DNA of 64,000 nt from Corynebacterium bovis DSM 20582 = CIP 54.80 (GTDB lineage Bacteria > Actinomycetota > Actinomycetes > Mycobacteriales > Mycobacteriaceae). The position numbers and the translations under genes are program-made. Every line of letters begins with the position of its first letter. Within the stretch, counting starts at the first letter, position 1. Location of the stretch: positions 248,001-312,000 of the forward strand of contig NZ_CP047187.1 in the NCBI RefSeq assembly GCF_030408615.1, in the 5' to 3' direction. Shown here piece after piece: positions 1-8,672 of the stretch. The notes below the pieces were generated by a model. That model was not told the origin of the DNA, did not search any database, and was given only the letters and a program-made list of their open reading frames with translations.

Positions 1-1
1 C

Positions 2-79
2 GGGGCGCTGCGGGCCGGCGGGTCCTTCGCGGCGACGCGGGAGATCACCGCGTTCTTCGCCCGGCACGTGCGTGGGTGA
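2..79 (+). CDS. C-terminal fragment of an unidentified protein (partial)
   Basis: An open frame enters the window and ends at a TGA at 77-79, giving 25 residues that end in EITAFFARHVRG. The Ala/Arg-rich helix with a Phe-Phe-Ala pair resembles the last helix of alpha/beta-hydrolase-type enzymes, but this is too little to name a family. The 300 bases that follow hold no gene, so this is the end of a transcription unit. The frame choice rests only on the plausible protein-like ending. Confidence 0.35.
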   Translation, partial: GALRAGGSFAATREITAFFARHVRG

Positions 80-140
80 ATGAGGGGGGACGGGCGGGAC
101 AATTCCGGGAATGCGGGCGGAAATGCGCCGGGAATGCGCC

Positions 141-172
141 GGAATATCCGGGCCGGAATATCCGGAATATCC
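141..172. repeat. Three direct copies of GGAATATCC upstream of the ABC operon
   Basis: GGAATATCC occurs at 141-149, 155-163 and 164-172, directly preceded by related GGAATGCGCC-type words at about 120-140. The cluster lies about 210 bases ahead of the ABC transporter start in an otherwise empty 300-base intergenic stretch (80-380). It could be a multi-site regulator-binding array or simple local duplication. Confidence 0.5.
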
Positions 173-380
173 GGGGGCGGCCGGGACAGTGCCCGGACAT
201 GGCCGGAAATGCGGGGAAATGACACGGATCCGGACGCCCGTCCCCCGACAAGGGGGTGAGGTGACCCGGAGAGGCGGTTCCGCACTGGACAGACGCAGAA
301 ACCTCCGTCATCGTTAGCGGAGTTCCCCGCCCGCGGACCCGGCTCCGCACGGCGGCCCCTGACGATGTCGTGAAGGAAGA

Positions 381-1085
381 GTGCCGTTGATCGAATTTGT
401 TGACGTGACCGTGCGGTACCGGAGAACAACGGCGGTCCGGGGGGTGACGTTCTCCGTCGGGTCGGGTATCCACGCACTCCTCGGGCCGAACGGCGCGGGA
501 AAGTCGACCCTCATGTCCGTCGCGACGGGGATGCGGGAACCGACCTCCGGGACAGTGACCGTCGACGGCCGGTCGGACCGCACGTTCCTCCGTCGGACCG
601 TCGGCCTGCTCCCGCAGGACAACCTCCCCAGGAGCCGGTTCACCGTCGAGGAGTTCCTCCACTACATCGCATGGCTCAACGAGGTCGACCGTGACGAGGT
701 CGCCGGCCAGGTGGAGACGGCGCTGGACACCGTCTCGCTGCAGGACCACCGGGACTCCCGGATCAGGAGCCTCTCGGGCGGCACCCGCCGGCGCGCCGGC
801 ATCGCCGCAGCCCTCATCGGCGACCCGAAGGCGCTCCTCCTCGACGAGCCGTCGGCGGGCCTGGACGTCACGCAACGTCGGGCGCTCTCGAACGCCCTGA
901 CCGTCATCGCGGAACGGATCCCGGTCCTGATGTCGACCCACATCGTCGACGACGTCGCCGGCGTCGCCGACGCCGTCACCGTCCTCTCGGAGGGTGCCGT
1001 GAAATTCACGGGCAGCATGCACGACTTCACCGGCGGCACGGACGACGCCCGCGCCATCGAAGACGCGTACCTGAGCCATGTCTGA
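381..1085 (+). CDS. ABC transporter ATP-binding protein (ABC-2 exporter type)
   Basis: This is the cytoplasmic ATPase of an ABC exporter. The 234 residues carry a Walker A GPNGAGKST (35-43), a Q-loop glutamine at 79, the signature LSGGT (131-135), Walker B LLLDEP (152-157) and a switch histidine at 187, in normal order and spacing, so it should be active. Length and sequence resemble ATPases of ABC-2/bacitracin-type efflux systems; the substrate cannot be read. The GTG start at 381 follows a GAAGGAAGA ribosome site. It overlaps the next membrane-protein gene by 8 bases, so the two are co-translated and probably form one transporter with the third gene at 1831. Confidence 0.88.
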   Translation: MPLIEFVDVTVRYRRTTAVRGVTFSVGSGIHALLGPNGAGKSTLMSVATGMREPTSGTVTVDGRSDRTFLRRTVGLLPQDNLPRSRFTVEEFLHYIAWLNEVDRDEVAGQVETALDTVSLQDHRDSRIRSLSGGTRRRAGIAAALIGDPKALLLDEPSAGLDVTQRRALSNALTVIAERIPVLMSTHIVDDVAGVADAVTVLSEGAVKFTGSMHDFTGGTDDARAIEDAYLSHV

Positions 1086-1746
1086 GGCGCAGGGCTCCCG
1101 GAGGGACGGTGCCGCCGGGCGGTCCCTCCGGACGAACGGGTTCCTCCTCTGGCTGAGGTTCCACTCCGTCGTCGTCGCGACGGTGGCGGCGGTCGTCTCC
1201 GCCGGTCTCGTCGCCGCGCTGCTGACGGCGGTGACGTCGGCGAACGGGTCCGTCATCGAGGACCGCCCGTACATCCTCGCCCTCCTGGTGTCGGTGTGCC
1301 TCAGCATCGTCTTCACCCGGGAGACGCCCTACGAGCTCGTGTGCGCGCGGTCGCTGACCCGCCGCCGCCTGGGTCTCGTGCTCGTGGCCGCGGCCGTGGC
1401 CGTCGTGCTGGGGGTCGCGACGTGCGGGGTGGGCACCGGGCCGTACGGCCTCCTGGCTTACCTCCGTGACGTGCTCATCTTCCTCGGGGTGGCCCTCATC
1501 GCCGCCGGCGTGGGGCCGGCGTGGACGGTGTGGGGTGCTCCGCTGGCCCTCGGGCTCGGGTTCGCGCTGTTCTCCCCGCCCTACCGGATGCCGACGTCCG
1601 ACACGGTGTGGATGGCGCTGAAGGCCCCCGGGCTGCTCCACACGGTCGAGGGACACCCGGACCTCAGCTGGGCCGTGGCGGCCGTCGTCGCCGCGGTGGG
1701 GGTCGCGGTCTACGCCGGTGGCGCGACGTCGAGAGGTGCGCACTGA
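1078..1746 (+). CDS. Multi-pass membrane protein of the ABC operon
   Basis: The 222 residues contain about six hydrophobic segments (roughly 28-52, 66-80, 97-115, 128-150, 153-166 and 198-216) and no recognisable soluble domain. The ATG overlaps the stop of the ATPase gene by 8 bases, which indicates translational coupling. It is most likely a permease subunit of the same exporter. I do not recognise a named family, so the role rests on topology and operon position. Confidence 0.75.
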   Translation: MSEAQGSRRDGAAGRSLRTNGFLLWLRFHSVVVATVAAVVSAGLVAALLTAVTSANGSVIEDRPYILALLVSVCLSIVFTRETPYELVCARSLTRRRLGLVLVAAAVAVVLGVATCGVGTGPYGLLAYLRDVLIFLGVALIAAGVGPAWTVWGAPLALGLGFALFSPPYRMPTSDTVWMALKAPGLLHTVEGHPDLSWAVAAVVAAVGVAVYAGGATSRGAH

Positions 1747-1778
1747 GGTGGGTGCGGTGAGGACGACGGCACGGACGA

Positions 1779-1816
1779 CGGTCAGGATGACGGTCAGGAT
1801 GACGGGGACGACGATC
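1779..1816. repeat. Short tandem GGTCAGGATGAC repeat
   Basis: Two exact 12-base copies (about 1780-1791 and 1792-1803) followed by a degenerate third sit in the 84-base gap just before the ribosome site of the next gene. Confidence 0.55.
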
Positions 1817-1830
1817 AGGAGGACCGGACT

Positions 1831-2973
1831 GTGACGAACGACGGGAACGGGAGCGGACCGGTGGGGACGGACCGACGGGGCCGGGACCGGAACGACGACG
1901 GGGGGCGCGCCACCGCGGCGCCGCGCAGCCCCCGCCGCGGGCGTGGTGGCGCTCCGTGGGCGGGCCGGGCCGTGAGGAGATCGCAGTGGTGGCTCGTGCT
2001 CTGGGCCCTCTCCACGGTCGTGCTCGTCTGGATGGCGGGCACCTCCGTGGGGGACTGGGGCGGCAGCCCCGCGGAGTTCATGAGGGTCCAGTTCACGAAC
2101 GCCCCCTTCATCACGTGCCCGTGGTTCATGGGGGTCGGCGTGCTCTGCGGTCAGATGCGCTGGCGGGCAGGTCTCAACCAGTGGGATCGGCGTCCCCCCG
2201 GAGCCCGGCTGAGGACGTGCGGGAATGTGCTGGGTGGCGCGGCGGTGATCGTCGTCGCGGCGCACGCCACCCTCCTGGTCCTCGGCCTCGTCGCCGCCTC
2301 GTACGGTGCCCTCGCGGACGGGGTCGCGGTCCCGCGTGTCCTCGCGGACATCGTGCTGAACCTCCCGTCGGTCCTGGCCGGCACCGGCCTCGCGGTGGCG
2401 GTGGCGGTGATCGGCGCGGCGGTCGGGTGGGCCGTGTCGCGGCTGTGGATCGCCCCCGTCATGGTCGTCGTCACCCTGATCCTGTCGATTGCGGCGTCCT
2501 TCGTCGTGGGACTCGGCGACCGTGACGACCGGCTCTTCGCCGTCCCCGTCGACGATCTCGTGTGCGCGGGGGAGGCACCGAGGGTCTGCGCCCACCCGTC
2601 GAACGTCGGGTACCTCGACGCGGGGCTGCGCACGATCGGCGAGGTGTACGGGGCGAGCCCGTACCGCGACCTGCTCCCGGGGACGGTCTACCTGACCGAC
2701 GAACCGGTGGGGGACAGGCCGGAGACCGGCGCCGACTATCCCGCGCAGGTGCAGTTGATGACCCACCGCGGGTTCACGGCCCCGGACTCGCTGAACGCAT
2801 CGGCCGCGTGGCTGAACCTCCTGCAGTCGGTGGGGAACGCCTGCGGACCGCCGTTGTCCCCGACACGGACAGAGGTGACCTCGATCATCAACGACCGTGA
2901 CGCCTCACCGGCGGACATCGAGCGGAACCGGGCGCGGCTCGCGTCTCTCCTCGAGTCCTGCCACGGTCGCTGA
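1831..2973 (+). CDS. Membrane protein with large extracytoplasmic C-terminal domain
   Basis: A 380-residue protein starting at GTG 1831, preceded by AGGAGG at 1817-1822. The first 45 residues are charged and Arg/Gly-rich. About five hydrophobic helices follow (roughly 50-70, 88-108, 128-152, 172-198, 204-232), then a hydrophilic tail of about 140 residues with four cysteines. The layout resembles ABC-2 permeases with an external domain. Being third in the run after the ATPase and the 222-residue membrane protein, it is probably the second permease subunit. Its family is not recognised. Transcription converges with the amidotransferase gene downstream. Confidence 0.72.
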   Translation: MTNDGNGSGPVGTDRRGRDRNDDGGRATAAPRSPRRGRGGAPWAGRAVRRSQWWLVLWALSTVVLVWMAGTSVGDWGGSPAEFMRVQFTNAPFITCPWFMGVGVLCGQMRWRAGLNQWDRRPPGARLRTCGNVLGGAAVIVVAAHATLLVLGLVAASYGALADGVAVPRVLADIVLNLPSVLAGTGLAVAVAVIGAAVGWAVSRLWIAPVMVVVTLILSIAASFVVGLGDRDDRLFAVPVDDLVCAGEAPRVCAHPSNVGYLDAGLRTIGEVYGASPYRDLLPGTVYLTDEPVGDRPETGADYPAQVQLMTHRGFTAPDSLNASAAWLNLLQSVGNACGPPLSPTRTEVTSIINDRDASPADIERNRARLASLLESCHGR

Positions 2974-2974
2974 C

Positions 2975-3058
2975 CCCCGCCCGCCCGGTCGCCGACCCCC
3001 GGCCCGGACGGCCTCGGCTGTCCCCGGCCCGGCCCCGCCCGCCCGGTCGCCGACCCCC
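2975..3058. repeat. 26-base direct repeat between convergent genes
   Basis: Two identical 26-base GC-rich blocks (2975-3000 and 3033-3058, beginning CCCCGCCCGCCCGGTCGCCG) lie in the gap between convergent stops. No good hairpin with a T run is visible. The blocks could have arisen by slippage. Confidence 0.6.
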
Positions 3059-3064
3059 GCGCGC

Positions 3065-3808
3065 TCAGTGCCGCGCGACCTGCAGGGCCCGCAGCCAGGC
3101 GAAGACCATCCGCTCGCTGGCGTCGATGAGCCCGGGCCCGTGCTCGGCGGAGTCCCGCCGCAGCGCGTCGAGGTCCACCCCCTGCGCGACCAGGTCACTG
3201 TGGTGGCCGATGAGCCACCTCTCCACGCGCCGCCAGTCGAACTCCGGGTGGAACTGCACGCCGAGGCCCGCGGGGGTGGCGAACGCCTGGACGCGGCACC
3301 GGTCGTCGTACGCGAGGACCGTGGCACCCTCGGCCGGAAGTTCGATGTCGTCGCCGTGCCAGTGCAGGACCGGCCGGTCCTCCAGCTCGGCGACGGCGTG
3401 CCCCCGCCCGGCCTCGGTGAGCGTCACCGACCCCCACCCGATCTGCATGGGCCGGTCGGGGGTGCTCACGGTGCCGCCGAGTGCGCGGGCCATGAGCTGC
3501 GCCCCGAGGCACACGCCGAGCACCGGCCGGCGGGCGGCGAGGCGTCGGCGGATGAGTTCGACCTCGCTGTCGAGGTACGGGTAGCTGCCGGTGTCGTCGA
3601 GGCCGAGGGGCGCCCCGAGGACGACGACGAGATCCGCCTCCATGAGCTCCGTGAGGTCGTCCGCGGACGCGGTGGCGTCGTCGAGCCGGAAGACGTCGGA
3701 CCCGACGTCCCGGTACTCGGTGCGGAAACCCGCCCGCTCGGCCACCGCTCCCCACGTCCCCAGATCCTCGAACGCCACGTGGCGGAGCACGATCAGTGAA
3801 CTGTCCAT
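3065..3808 (-). CDS. Class I glutamine amidotransferase (GuaA-like GATase1)
   Basis: A 247-residue stand-alone type 1 glutamine amidotransferase domain. The nucleophile elbow GVCLGAQ places the catalytic cysteine at 100, and the GVQFHPE motif supplies His187 and Glu189, so the triad is complete. No synthetase domain is attached; such proteins often act on gamma-glutamyl substrates or partner with unknown synthetases. The ATG at 3808 is chosen because a TACTGT -10 box ends 7 bases upstream on the same strand with no Shine-Dalgarno site, which suggests a leaderless mRNA. Confidence 0.85.
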   Translation of the reverse strand: MDSSLIVLRHVAFEDLGTWGAVAERAGFRTEYRDVGSDVFRLDDATASADDLTELMEADLVVVLGAPLGLDDTGSYPYLDSEVELIRRRLAARRPVLGVCLGAQLMARALGGTVSTPDRPMQIGWGSVTLTEAGRGHAVAELEDRPVLHWHGDDIELPAEGATVLAYDDRCRVQAFATPAGLGVQFHPEFDWRRVERWLIGHHSDLVAQGVDLDALRRDSAEHGPGLIDASERMVFAWLRALQVARH

Positions 3809-3877
3809 GGGGCAGACAGTACAACTCCCCGTCGGGGCTGCGGTTGCGTGCATCGGTCGGCGGCGCGGCGGGCCCGG

Positions 3878-3990
3878 CGCGCGGCGTCGTGCACCCCGGA
3901 CCGCGCGCCGTCGCGCACCCCGTCCGGCCCCGCCACGAGCCCCGCCACGTGCGCCGTCGTGCACCCCGTCCGCGCGGCGTCGTGCGTACG
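3878..3990. repeat. Degenerate direct repeats between divergent genes
   Basis: Four imperfect copies of a word like GCCGTCGTGCACCCCGTCC occur at about 3884, 3909, 3951 and 3976 in the 297-base gap between the amidotransferase and the flavodoxin-like gene. No gene is visible in the gap. Confidence 0.4.
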
Positions 3991-4105
3991 GTGGGACCGG
4001 GAGGGCCCGGCCCCGGCGACCACCGCACCGGACCCGGCCCGGGACGCGGGACCCCCGCGGGACACCCGGGACAGACACGACCGGCAGGACAGGAAGGGAC
4101 CCCCG

Positions 4106-4624
4106 ATGGCGTACATTCTCGTCGTCCACCACAGCCCGAGCGACCGGCTCCGCATGATCGCGGACACCGTTCTCGACGCCGCCCGCGAGGCGTGCGCGGA
4201 GGTCACCTCCGCCCTCGCGGAGACCGGGGGTCAGGGTGGTGACGGGCGTCTGGAGGTCCGTGAACGCCGTGCCCTGGAGCCGGACGCGGAGGAGCTCCTC
4301 GGGGCGGCGGGGGTGATCCTCGGCACCTCCGCGAACTTCGGCTACATCTCCGGCGCCCTCAAGCACTACTTCGACAGCACCTTCGCCGCGGCGGGCCCCG
4401 ACGGGGAGGGCGCGTCCCGCACGAAGGACCTGCCGTTCAGCTACTGGATCCGGGGCGGCTACGACACCACGGGCGCGGAGAAGGCCATGGAGGCCATCAC
4501 CACCGGCTTCGGCTGGGGTCTCGCCGCCGACCCGGTCGTGTTCACCGGCGACCCGGAGCCGCGGCTGGACTCCCTGCGTGACATGGCGCAGAACACCGTC
4601 GGGGCGGTCGCCGCGCGGCTGTGA
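4106..4624 (+). CDS. Flavodoxin-fold NAD(P)H-dependent FMN reductase-like protein
   Basis: A 172-residue protein of the flavodoxin / NADPH-dependent FMN reductase superfamily. The N-terminal strand and loop ILVVHHSPS is the FMN-phosphate loop position, and the GTSANFGYISGALKHYFDS stretch is the typical second flavin-binding segment. It should be a cytoplasmic electron-transfer or quinone/nitro-reductase-type protein; the substrate is unknown. ATG 4106 follows AGGAAGGGA at 4091-4099. It is transcribed away from the amidotransferase and converges on the DUF418 gene. Confidence 0.82.
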   Translation: MAYILVVHHSPSDRLRMIADTVLDAAREACAEVTSALAETGGQGGDGRLEVRERRALEPDAEELLGAAGVILGTSANFGYISGALKHYFDSTFAAAGPDGEGASRTKDLPFSYWIRGGYDTTGAEKAMEAITTGFGWGLAADPVVFTGDPEPRLDSLRDMAQNTVGAVAARL

Positions 4625-4663
4625 CCGGGCCCGACCGGCCCTGACCGGCGCCGCCCGGCGGCG

Positions 4664-5806
4664 TCACCGCCGGATCGGCAGCATCGTGCGGTAGGTGACG
4701 CACCGCCACGCCCACTCCAGCGGACCCTGCCGGAAGTGGCGCAGCCACACCACGGTCAGCCCGTACTGGACGAGCAGGATCACCACGGCCATGACCACGG
4801 CCAGCGGGTACCCGGCGTCGCCGCGCCACGGGACGCCGCCGAGCCCCTCGGCGGTGACCGCGGCGGCGAGGACCAGCAGCGTCGCCCCGACGTAGTTGCT
4901 CAGGGCCGTCCGACCGAACGGCTCCCACAGCCGCCGGACCACGCCGCCGACGCGGCTGCGGAGCAGCAGCAGGACCGTCGTGGCGTACAGGACCATCGTC
5001 GCGAGGCCGAACGCCGGGGAGAACCACGGCAGCGCCCGGACGTGCGGCGTGCCGGTCCACGTCACCGCCCCGGCGACGGCCACGGCCGCCGTCACCGCCG
5101 CCACGACCGCGAGCCCGTGGCGGGTGCCCCGCGACGGTCCGGTCACGGCCGCGAGGACCCGCGGGTGCGCCAGCGCGACGCCGAGGACGAGCAGCGCGGG
5201 CACGAGCAGCACCCCGCCGCCCTGGTGCACGGCGACGAGCGTGGCCACGACGCCCAGCACCGCGTGGACCGGGGTCCGCACGGTCCGCGGCACCCAGGTC
5301 AGGGGCAGCAGGACGACGAGCCCGACGAGCGCGTACGGCAGCAGTGCCTCCCCGGGCTGGAGCTGCTGGTGCACCACGCCCAGCACGAGGAGCATGAGCA
5401 GGCGGCGCAGCATGACGACCCGGGGGCGGGCGTCGCGGGTCTCCAGCCGGTGCCACAGCAGCCCGAAGCTGATGCCGAACAGCAGGCTGAACAGGGGGAA
5501 GAAGCGTTCCTGCACGGTGATGTCGAGGACCGTGCGGATCCACGCCGTGCCGGGGGTCTGTTCGAGCCACAGCAGCGGCGGGATGTTCACGACGAGGATG
5601 CCGCAGAGCGCGAAGCCGCGCAGGACGTCGAGCGCGACGATGCGCGCCGCGGGCGCCGCGGGCGCCGGGGTGGTCCCGGTCGGGGCCGGGGTGGCCGGGG
5701 CGGTGCCGGTCGCGGCCGGCGCGGTCGCTGAGGCCGCTGCGCCGGCGGCCGGGGCGGTGTCCGCCGGGGTCGGGTCGGTCGGGGAGGGTCGGGAGGAGGG
5801 AGGCAC
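4664..5806 (-). CDS. DUF418 (YeiB-type) integral membrane protein
   Basis: A 380-residue polytopic membrane protein. After about 55 residues of Ala/Pro/Thr-rich low complexity, the segment RIVALDVLRGFALCGILVVN (56-75) matches the opening of DUF418/YeiB proteins. The C-terminal half carries the DUF418 domain (FGRTALSNY and a WLRHFRQGPLEWAWR-like end). These proteins resemble acyltransferase/heparan-acetyltransferase-like membrane enzymes; their reaction is unknown. The GTG start at 5806 has a GAAGGG site upstream. The low-complexity head is unusual for the family and may be cytoplasmic. Confidence 0.86.
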   Translation of the reverse strand: MPPSSRPSPTDPTPADTAPAAGAAASATAPAATGTAPATPAPTGTTPAPAAPAARIVALDVLRGFALCGILVVNIPPLLWLEQTPGTAWIRTVLDITVQERFFPLFSLLFGISFGLLWHRLETRDARPRVVMLRRLLMLLVLGVVHQQLQPGEALLPYALVGLVVLLPLTWVPRTVRTPVHAVLGVVATLVAVHQGGGVLLVPALLVLGVALAHPRVLAAVTGPSRGTRHGLAVVAAVTAAVAVAGAVTWTGTPHVRALPWFSPAFGLATMVLYATTVLLLLRSRVGGVVRRLWEPFGRTALSNYVGATLLVLAAAVTAEGLGGVPWRGDAGYPLAVVMAVVILLVQYGLTVVWLRHFRQGPLEWAWRCVTYRTMLPIRR

Positions 5807-5897
5807 GTCGGGCCCTTCACGTCGGGGTCACGGGTCGGGTGACGACGCTACGGTGCGCGCTCCGCGGAATCGTCGGGCCGGAGGATGAGACGCGCGA

Positions 5898-5937
5898 CGG
5901 CCCGCCCCTCATCCCGGGGGATGAGGGGCGGGCCGTG
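5898..5937 (-). terminator. Perfect 19-bp hairpin, likely terminator of the 106-aa gene
   Basis: Arms 5898-5916 and 5919-5937 are exact inverted complements with a minimal loop. The hairpin lies directly downstream (minus strand) of the small membrane-protein gene. No clear T run follows, as is common in high-GC actinobacteria. Confidence 0.7.
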
Positions 5938-5992
5938 GGGCCGGGGGGAGGGGAACGTCGTCCCCCCACCGGATGACGCGGAGGTGCGGGAC

Positions 5993-6313
5993 CTACTTCG
6001 CGTCCGACAGGGCGTACGCGGCCCCGGCGGCGACGGCGGTGACGGCGAGGACCGACGGCCACGCGCCGATCTTCTTCGCGAGCGGGTGCGACAGGCCGAA
6101 CGCCCCGACGTACGTGGCGGTGAGACCGGCGGTGAGCGCGGCCCCGCCCTTGGCCTGCCACGTGCGCCCGGCGTAGAGACCGGCGGCGGCGAGGAGGACC
6201 CCGCCGAGCGGGCGGATGCCCGTCTCCTTGGCCGAGACCCACCCGCCGATCAGGCCGATCGTGACGAGCTGTGCGGTGTTGACGTCCTTGGCTTTCCTGA
6301 GCTTCATCTCCAT
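5993..6313 (-). CDS. Small conserved membrane protein of unknown function
   Basis: A 106-residue protein with three or four hydrophobic segments (about 16-26, 35-48, 57-75, 84-101) and short polar ends. The NTAQLVTIGLIGGW and ETGIRPLGGVLLAAAG stretches look like a conserved corynebacterial protein family without known function. Two ATGs (6313 and 6307) are possible; the first is used. A strong hairpin follows at 5898-5937, so it is probably monocistronic. Confidence 0.75.
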   Translation of the reverse strand: MEMKLRKAKDVNTAQLVTIGLIGGWVSAKETGIRPLGGVLLAAAGLYAGRTWQAKGGAALTAGLTATYVGAFGLSHPLAKKIGAWPSVLAVTAVAAGAAYALSDAK

Positions 6314-6507
6314 ACCGGCCAACGATACGCGCCGGGGCGTGCCGTCCGGCCGGAACGGGTGAACGCGGATGGGGGTCCGGGAGGGGGGCGTCGCCCGGCC
6401 GGAACGGGCAGGCGGGACGGGCGGTGCACCCGAACCGCCGCCACCCCGGGTCCCCCCACACCCGGGGAGGTGGCAGCGTCGTCGCGGCCCGGGGCGCGGT
6501 GAGCACG

Positions 6508-6513
6508 TAGACT
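6508..6513 (+). promoter_or_regulatory. -10 box (TAGACT) for the nitronate monooxygenase gene
   Basis: TAGACT lies 88 bases ahead of the GTG at 6602. It is the best -10-like word in the intergenic gap; no strong -35 is visible. Confidence 0.4.
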
Positions 6514-6601
6514 GTGCGCTGGATCTGACGCCGACCCGGCCGGACACGGTCGGGCGCGGACACCACAGCAAGGCCAGCACGACGCTCGGAAGGGATGTCC
6601 C

Positions 6602-7615
6602 GTGGAACCGTCTGAGACCACCACCTCCACCTGGCCGGACGGGGACCATGCCCCGGAGACCCGGCTCACCACCCGCCTGACCCGCCTCTGGGGTATCGAC
6701 GTGCCTGTCATCGGCGCCCCCATGGCCGGCCGCGCGGGCGGCGACCTCGCCGCCGCCGTCACCGCCGCCGGGGGCCTCGGCATGATCGGTGTCGGCGCGT
6801 CGACCGGCCCGGACTGGATCGCGGAGAACGCCGCGACCGCCGCCGCGGCCGGCCCGTTCGGCATCGGGCTCATGGTGTGGAACCTCGCGGACCACCCGGA
6901 GCAGTGGCGGGCGACCCTCGACGCCCGCCCGACCGTCGTGAGCCTCGCCTTCGGCGACCCCGCGCCGTACGTCGAGGAGGCGCACGAGCACGGGGTGAGC
7001 GTCGTCGCCCCGGTCAACGACCGGACGCAGCTGCTCCAGGCCCTCGCGGCGGGTGTCGACGTCGTGTGCGTCCAGGGCACGGACGCCGGCGGGCACACGG
7101 GCCGCCTCGGGACGATGCCGTGGATGCAGCAGGTGCTGACGTACCTCGCGGTCACCGCGCCGGGCGTGCCCGTCGCCGTCGCCGGGGGCGTGGCCTCGGG
7201 GCGGGGGCTCGCGGCGGTGCTCGCCGCCGGTGCGGACGCCGCGTGGGTCGGCACGTCCTTCCTCGCGTCCCCGGAGGCGCTCGGTGACGAGGCGCTGCGG
7301 GCCGCCGCGGAGAAGGCCGACGGCACGCAGACGGTGCTCACCGACGTGTACGACCGGGCTGAGGGCCTGGCCTGGGACACGGAGACCTGGCCGACGCGCA
7401 CCGTCGTCACCGACTTCGTCTCCCGCTACACCGGCGACCCGACGGTCACCGACGACGAACTCGCCGCCGCGCTCGCCCCGGGAGGGGAGTACGACGACAC
7501 GCTCAAGCTGCACGCCGGGCAGGGCATCGGCCTCGTGAAGTCGAGGGAACCGGCGGGGGACATCGTCCGGCGCTTCGGGGAGGAGGCGGCGGCGCTGCTG
7601 CGGCGCACGTTCTGA
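6602..7615 (+). CDS. Nitronate monooxygenase (2-nitropropane dioxygenase family)
   Basis: A 337-residue FMN-dependent TIM-barrel enzyme expected to oxidise alkyl nitronates such as propionate-3-nitronate. Family marks are the N-terminal PVIGAPMAGRAGG (35-47), the GTDAGGHTG loop (159-167) with the conserved His165, and the phosphate-binding VAGGVASG / GADAAWVGTSFLAS stretch (about 193-224). Length is normal. The start is GTG 6602; the first about 25 residues are poorly conserved Thr/Pro-rich sequence. It converges with the response-regulator gene. Confidence 0.88.
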   Translation: MEPSETTTSTWPDGDHAPETRLTTRLTRLWGIDVPVIGAPMAGRAGGDLAAAVTAAGGLGMIGVGASTGPDWIAENAATAAAAGPFGIGLMVWNLADHPEQWRATLDARPTVVSLAFGDPAPYVEEAHEHGVSVVAPVNDRTQLLQALAAGVDVVCVQGTDAGGHTGRLGTMPWMQQVLTYLAVTAPGVPVAVAGGVASGRGLAAVLAAGADAAWVGTSFLASPEALGDEALRAAAEKADGTQTVLTDVYDRAEGLAWDTETWPTRTVVTDFVSRYTGDPTVTDDELAAALAPGGEYDDTLKLHAGQGIGLVKSREPAGDIVRRFGEEAAALLRRTF

Positions 7616-7711
7616 CCTCGGGGGGGACGGGCGCCCGCGCGGGGGCGTGGCCCGGGCCCGCGCCGGGCGTGACGGTCGTGGACGCCCGCGCCGGGTCAAC
7701 CGGGGTTGTCG

Positions 7712-8521
7712 TCAGCCGAGGTTGTTGTCGACGACCCAGCGCGACAGCGTGTGGCGGTTCGACTGCTGCGTCTTGCGCAGGATGTTCGACACGTGCGTCT
7801 CGACCGTCTTCACGGAGATGAACAGCTTCTCCGCCATCTCCCGGTACGTGTACCCGCGCGCGAGGAGGCGGAGCACCTCCTTCTCGCGGGGGGTGAGGAC
7901 GGAGAGCATGGACTGGTCGGCGTCGTCGCCGAGCGGGGTCACGGCGTCGTCCCCCTGACCGGGACCGACCTGACCGGGACCGGCCTGACCGGGGCCCTGA
8001 CCGGGACCGGGACCCTGACCCGGGCCCTGCGTGCCGGGCCGGCCGTCGGCCGCGTCGCCGGAGGTGAACGCGTCGAGGACGTAGCCGGCGAGCCGCGGGG
8101 AGAACACCGCGTCGCCGGAGTGGACGCGGATGATGCTGTCGACGAGCGCGTCGCCCTCGATGGACTTCGTGACGTACCCGCGCGCCCCGGCCCGGATGAG
8201 GGCGATGACGTCCTCCGCCGCGTCGGACACGCTGAGGCCGAGGAACCGCGGCGGCTCCTGGCCGCGCGCCCGGGCGGCGTCGAGACACCGCAGGAGGACG
8301 GCCCCGCCGCCGCCGTCGGGCATGTGGACGTCGAGGAGGACGACGTCGGGCCGGGTGGCGGTGACGCCCGCGACGGCGTCCGCGACCGTGCCGGCGTCGC
8401 CGACGACGGTCGTGCCCGCGCGGTCGTCGAGCTCCGAGCGGACCCCGGTGCGGAACATCGCGTGGTCGTCGACGATGAACACCGTCACGGGCCGGGGCGT
8501 GGCGGGGGTGGTGTCGGTCAT
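7712..8521 (-). CDS. NarL/LuxR-family response regulator (EsrR-like)
   Basis: A 269-residue DNA-binding response regulator. The receiver domain (about 12-130) has acidic residues 18-19, phospho-acceptor Asp64 and Lys119. The C-terminal LuxR HTH starts at LTPREKEVLRLLARG and ends with SNRHTLSRWVVDNNLG. Between them is an unusual Pro-Gly-Gln repeat linker (about 165-195). ATG 8521 has GGAG upstream; the 269-residue form starts with the receiver domain. The kinase gene lies 151 bases upstream on the same strand. With a PspC-type kinase partner it resembles the EsrISR cell-envelope stress system of C. glutamicum; that equivalence is an inference. Confidence 0.88.
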   Translation of the reverse strand: MTDTTPATPRPVTVFIVDDHAMFRTGVRSELDDRAGTTVVGDAGTVADAVAGVTATRPDVVLLDVHMPDGGGGAVLLRCLDAARARGQEPPRFLGLSVSDAAEDVIALIRAGARGYVTKSIEGDALVDSIIRVHSGDAVFSPRLAGYVLDAFTSGDAADGRPGTQGPGQGPGPGQGPGQAGPGQVGPGQGDDAVTPLGDDADQSMLSVLTPREKEVLRLLARGYTYREMAEKLFISVKTVETHVSNILRKTQQSNRHTLSRWVVDNNLG

Positions 8522-8672
8522 GCTCGTCTCCGTCCACGGTCGTCGGGGGTCGGTGGGTGGGGGTCGGTGGGTGTGGTGTGCCGGCGCCGGGTGCGCGGGT
8601 CGCGGGGCGCCGGGTGCGCGGGTCGCGGTGTACGGCGTCAGGGGTCGCGGGCGGGCCGGCCCGGCGGCGGCC

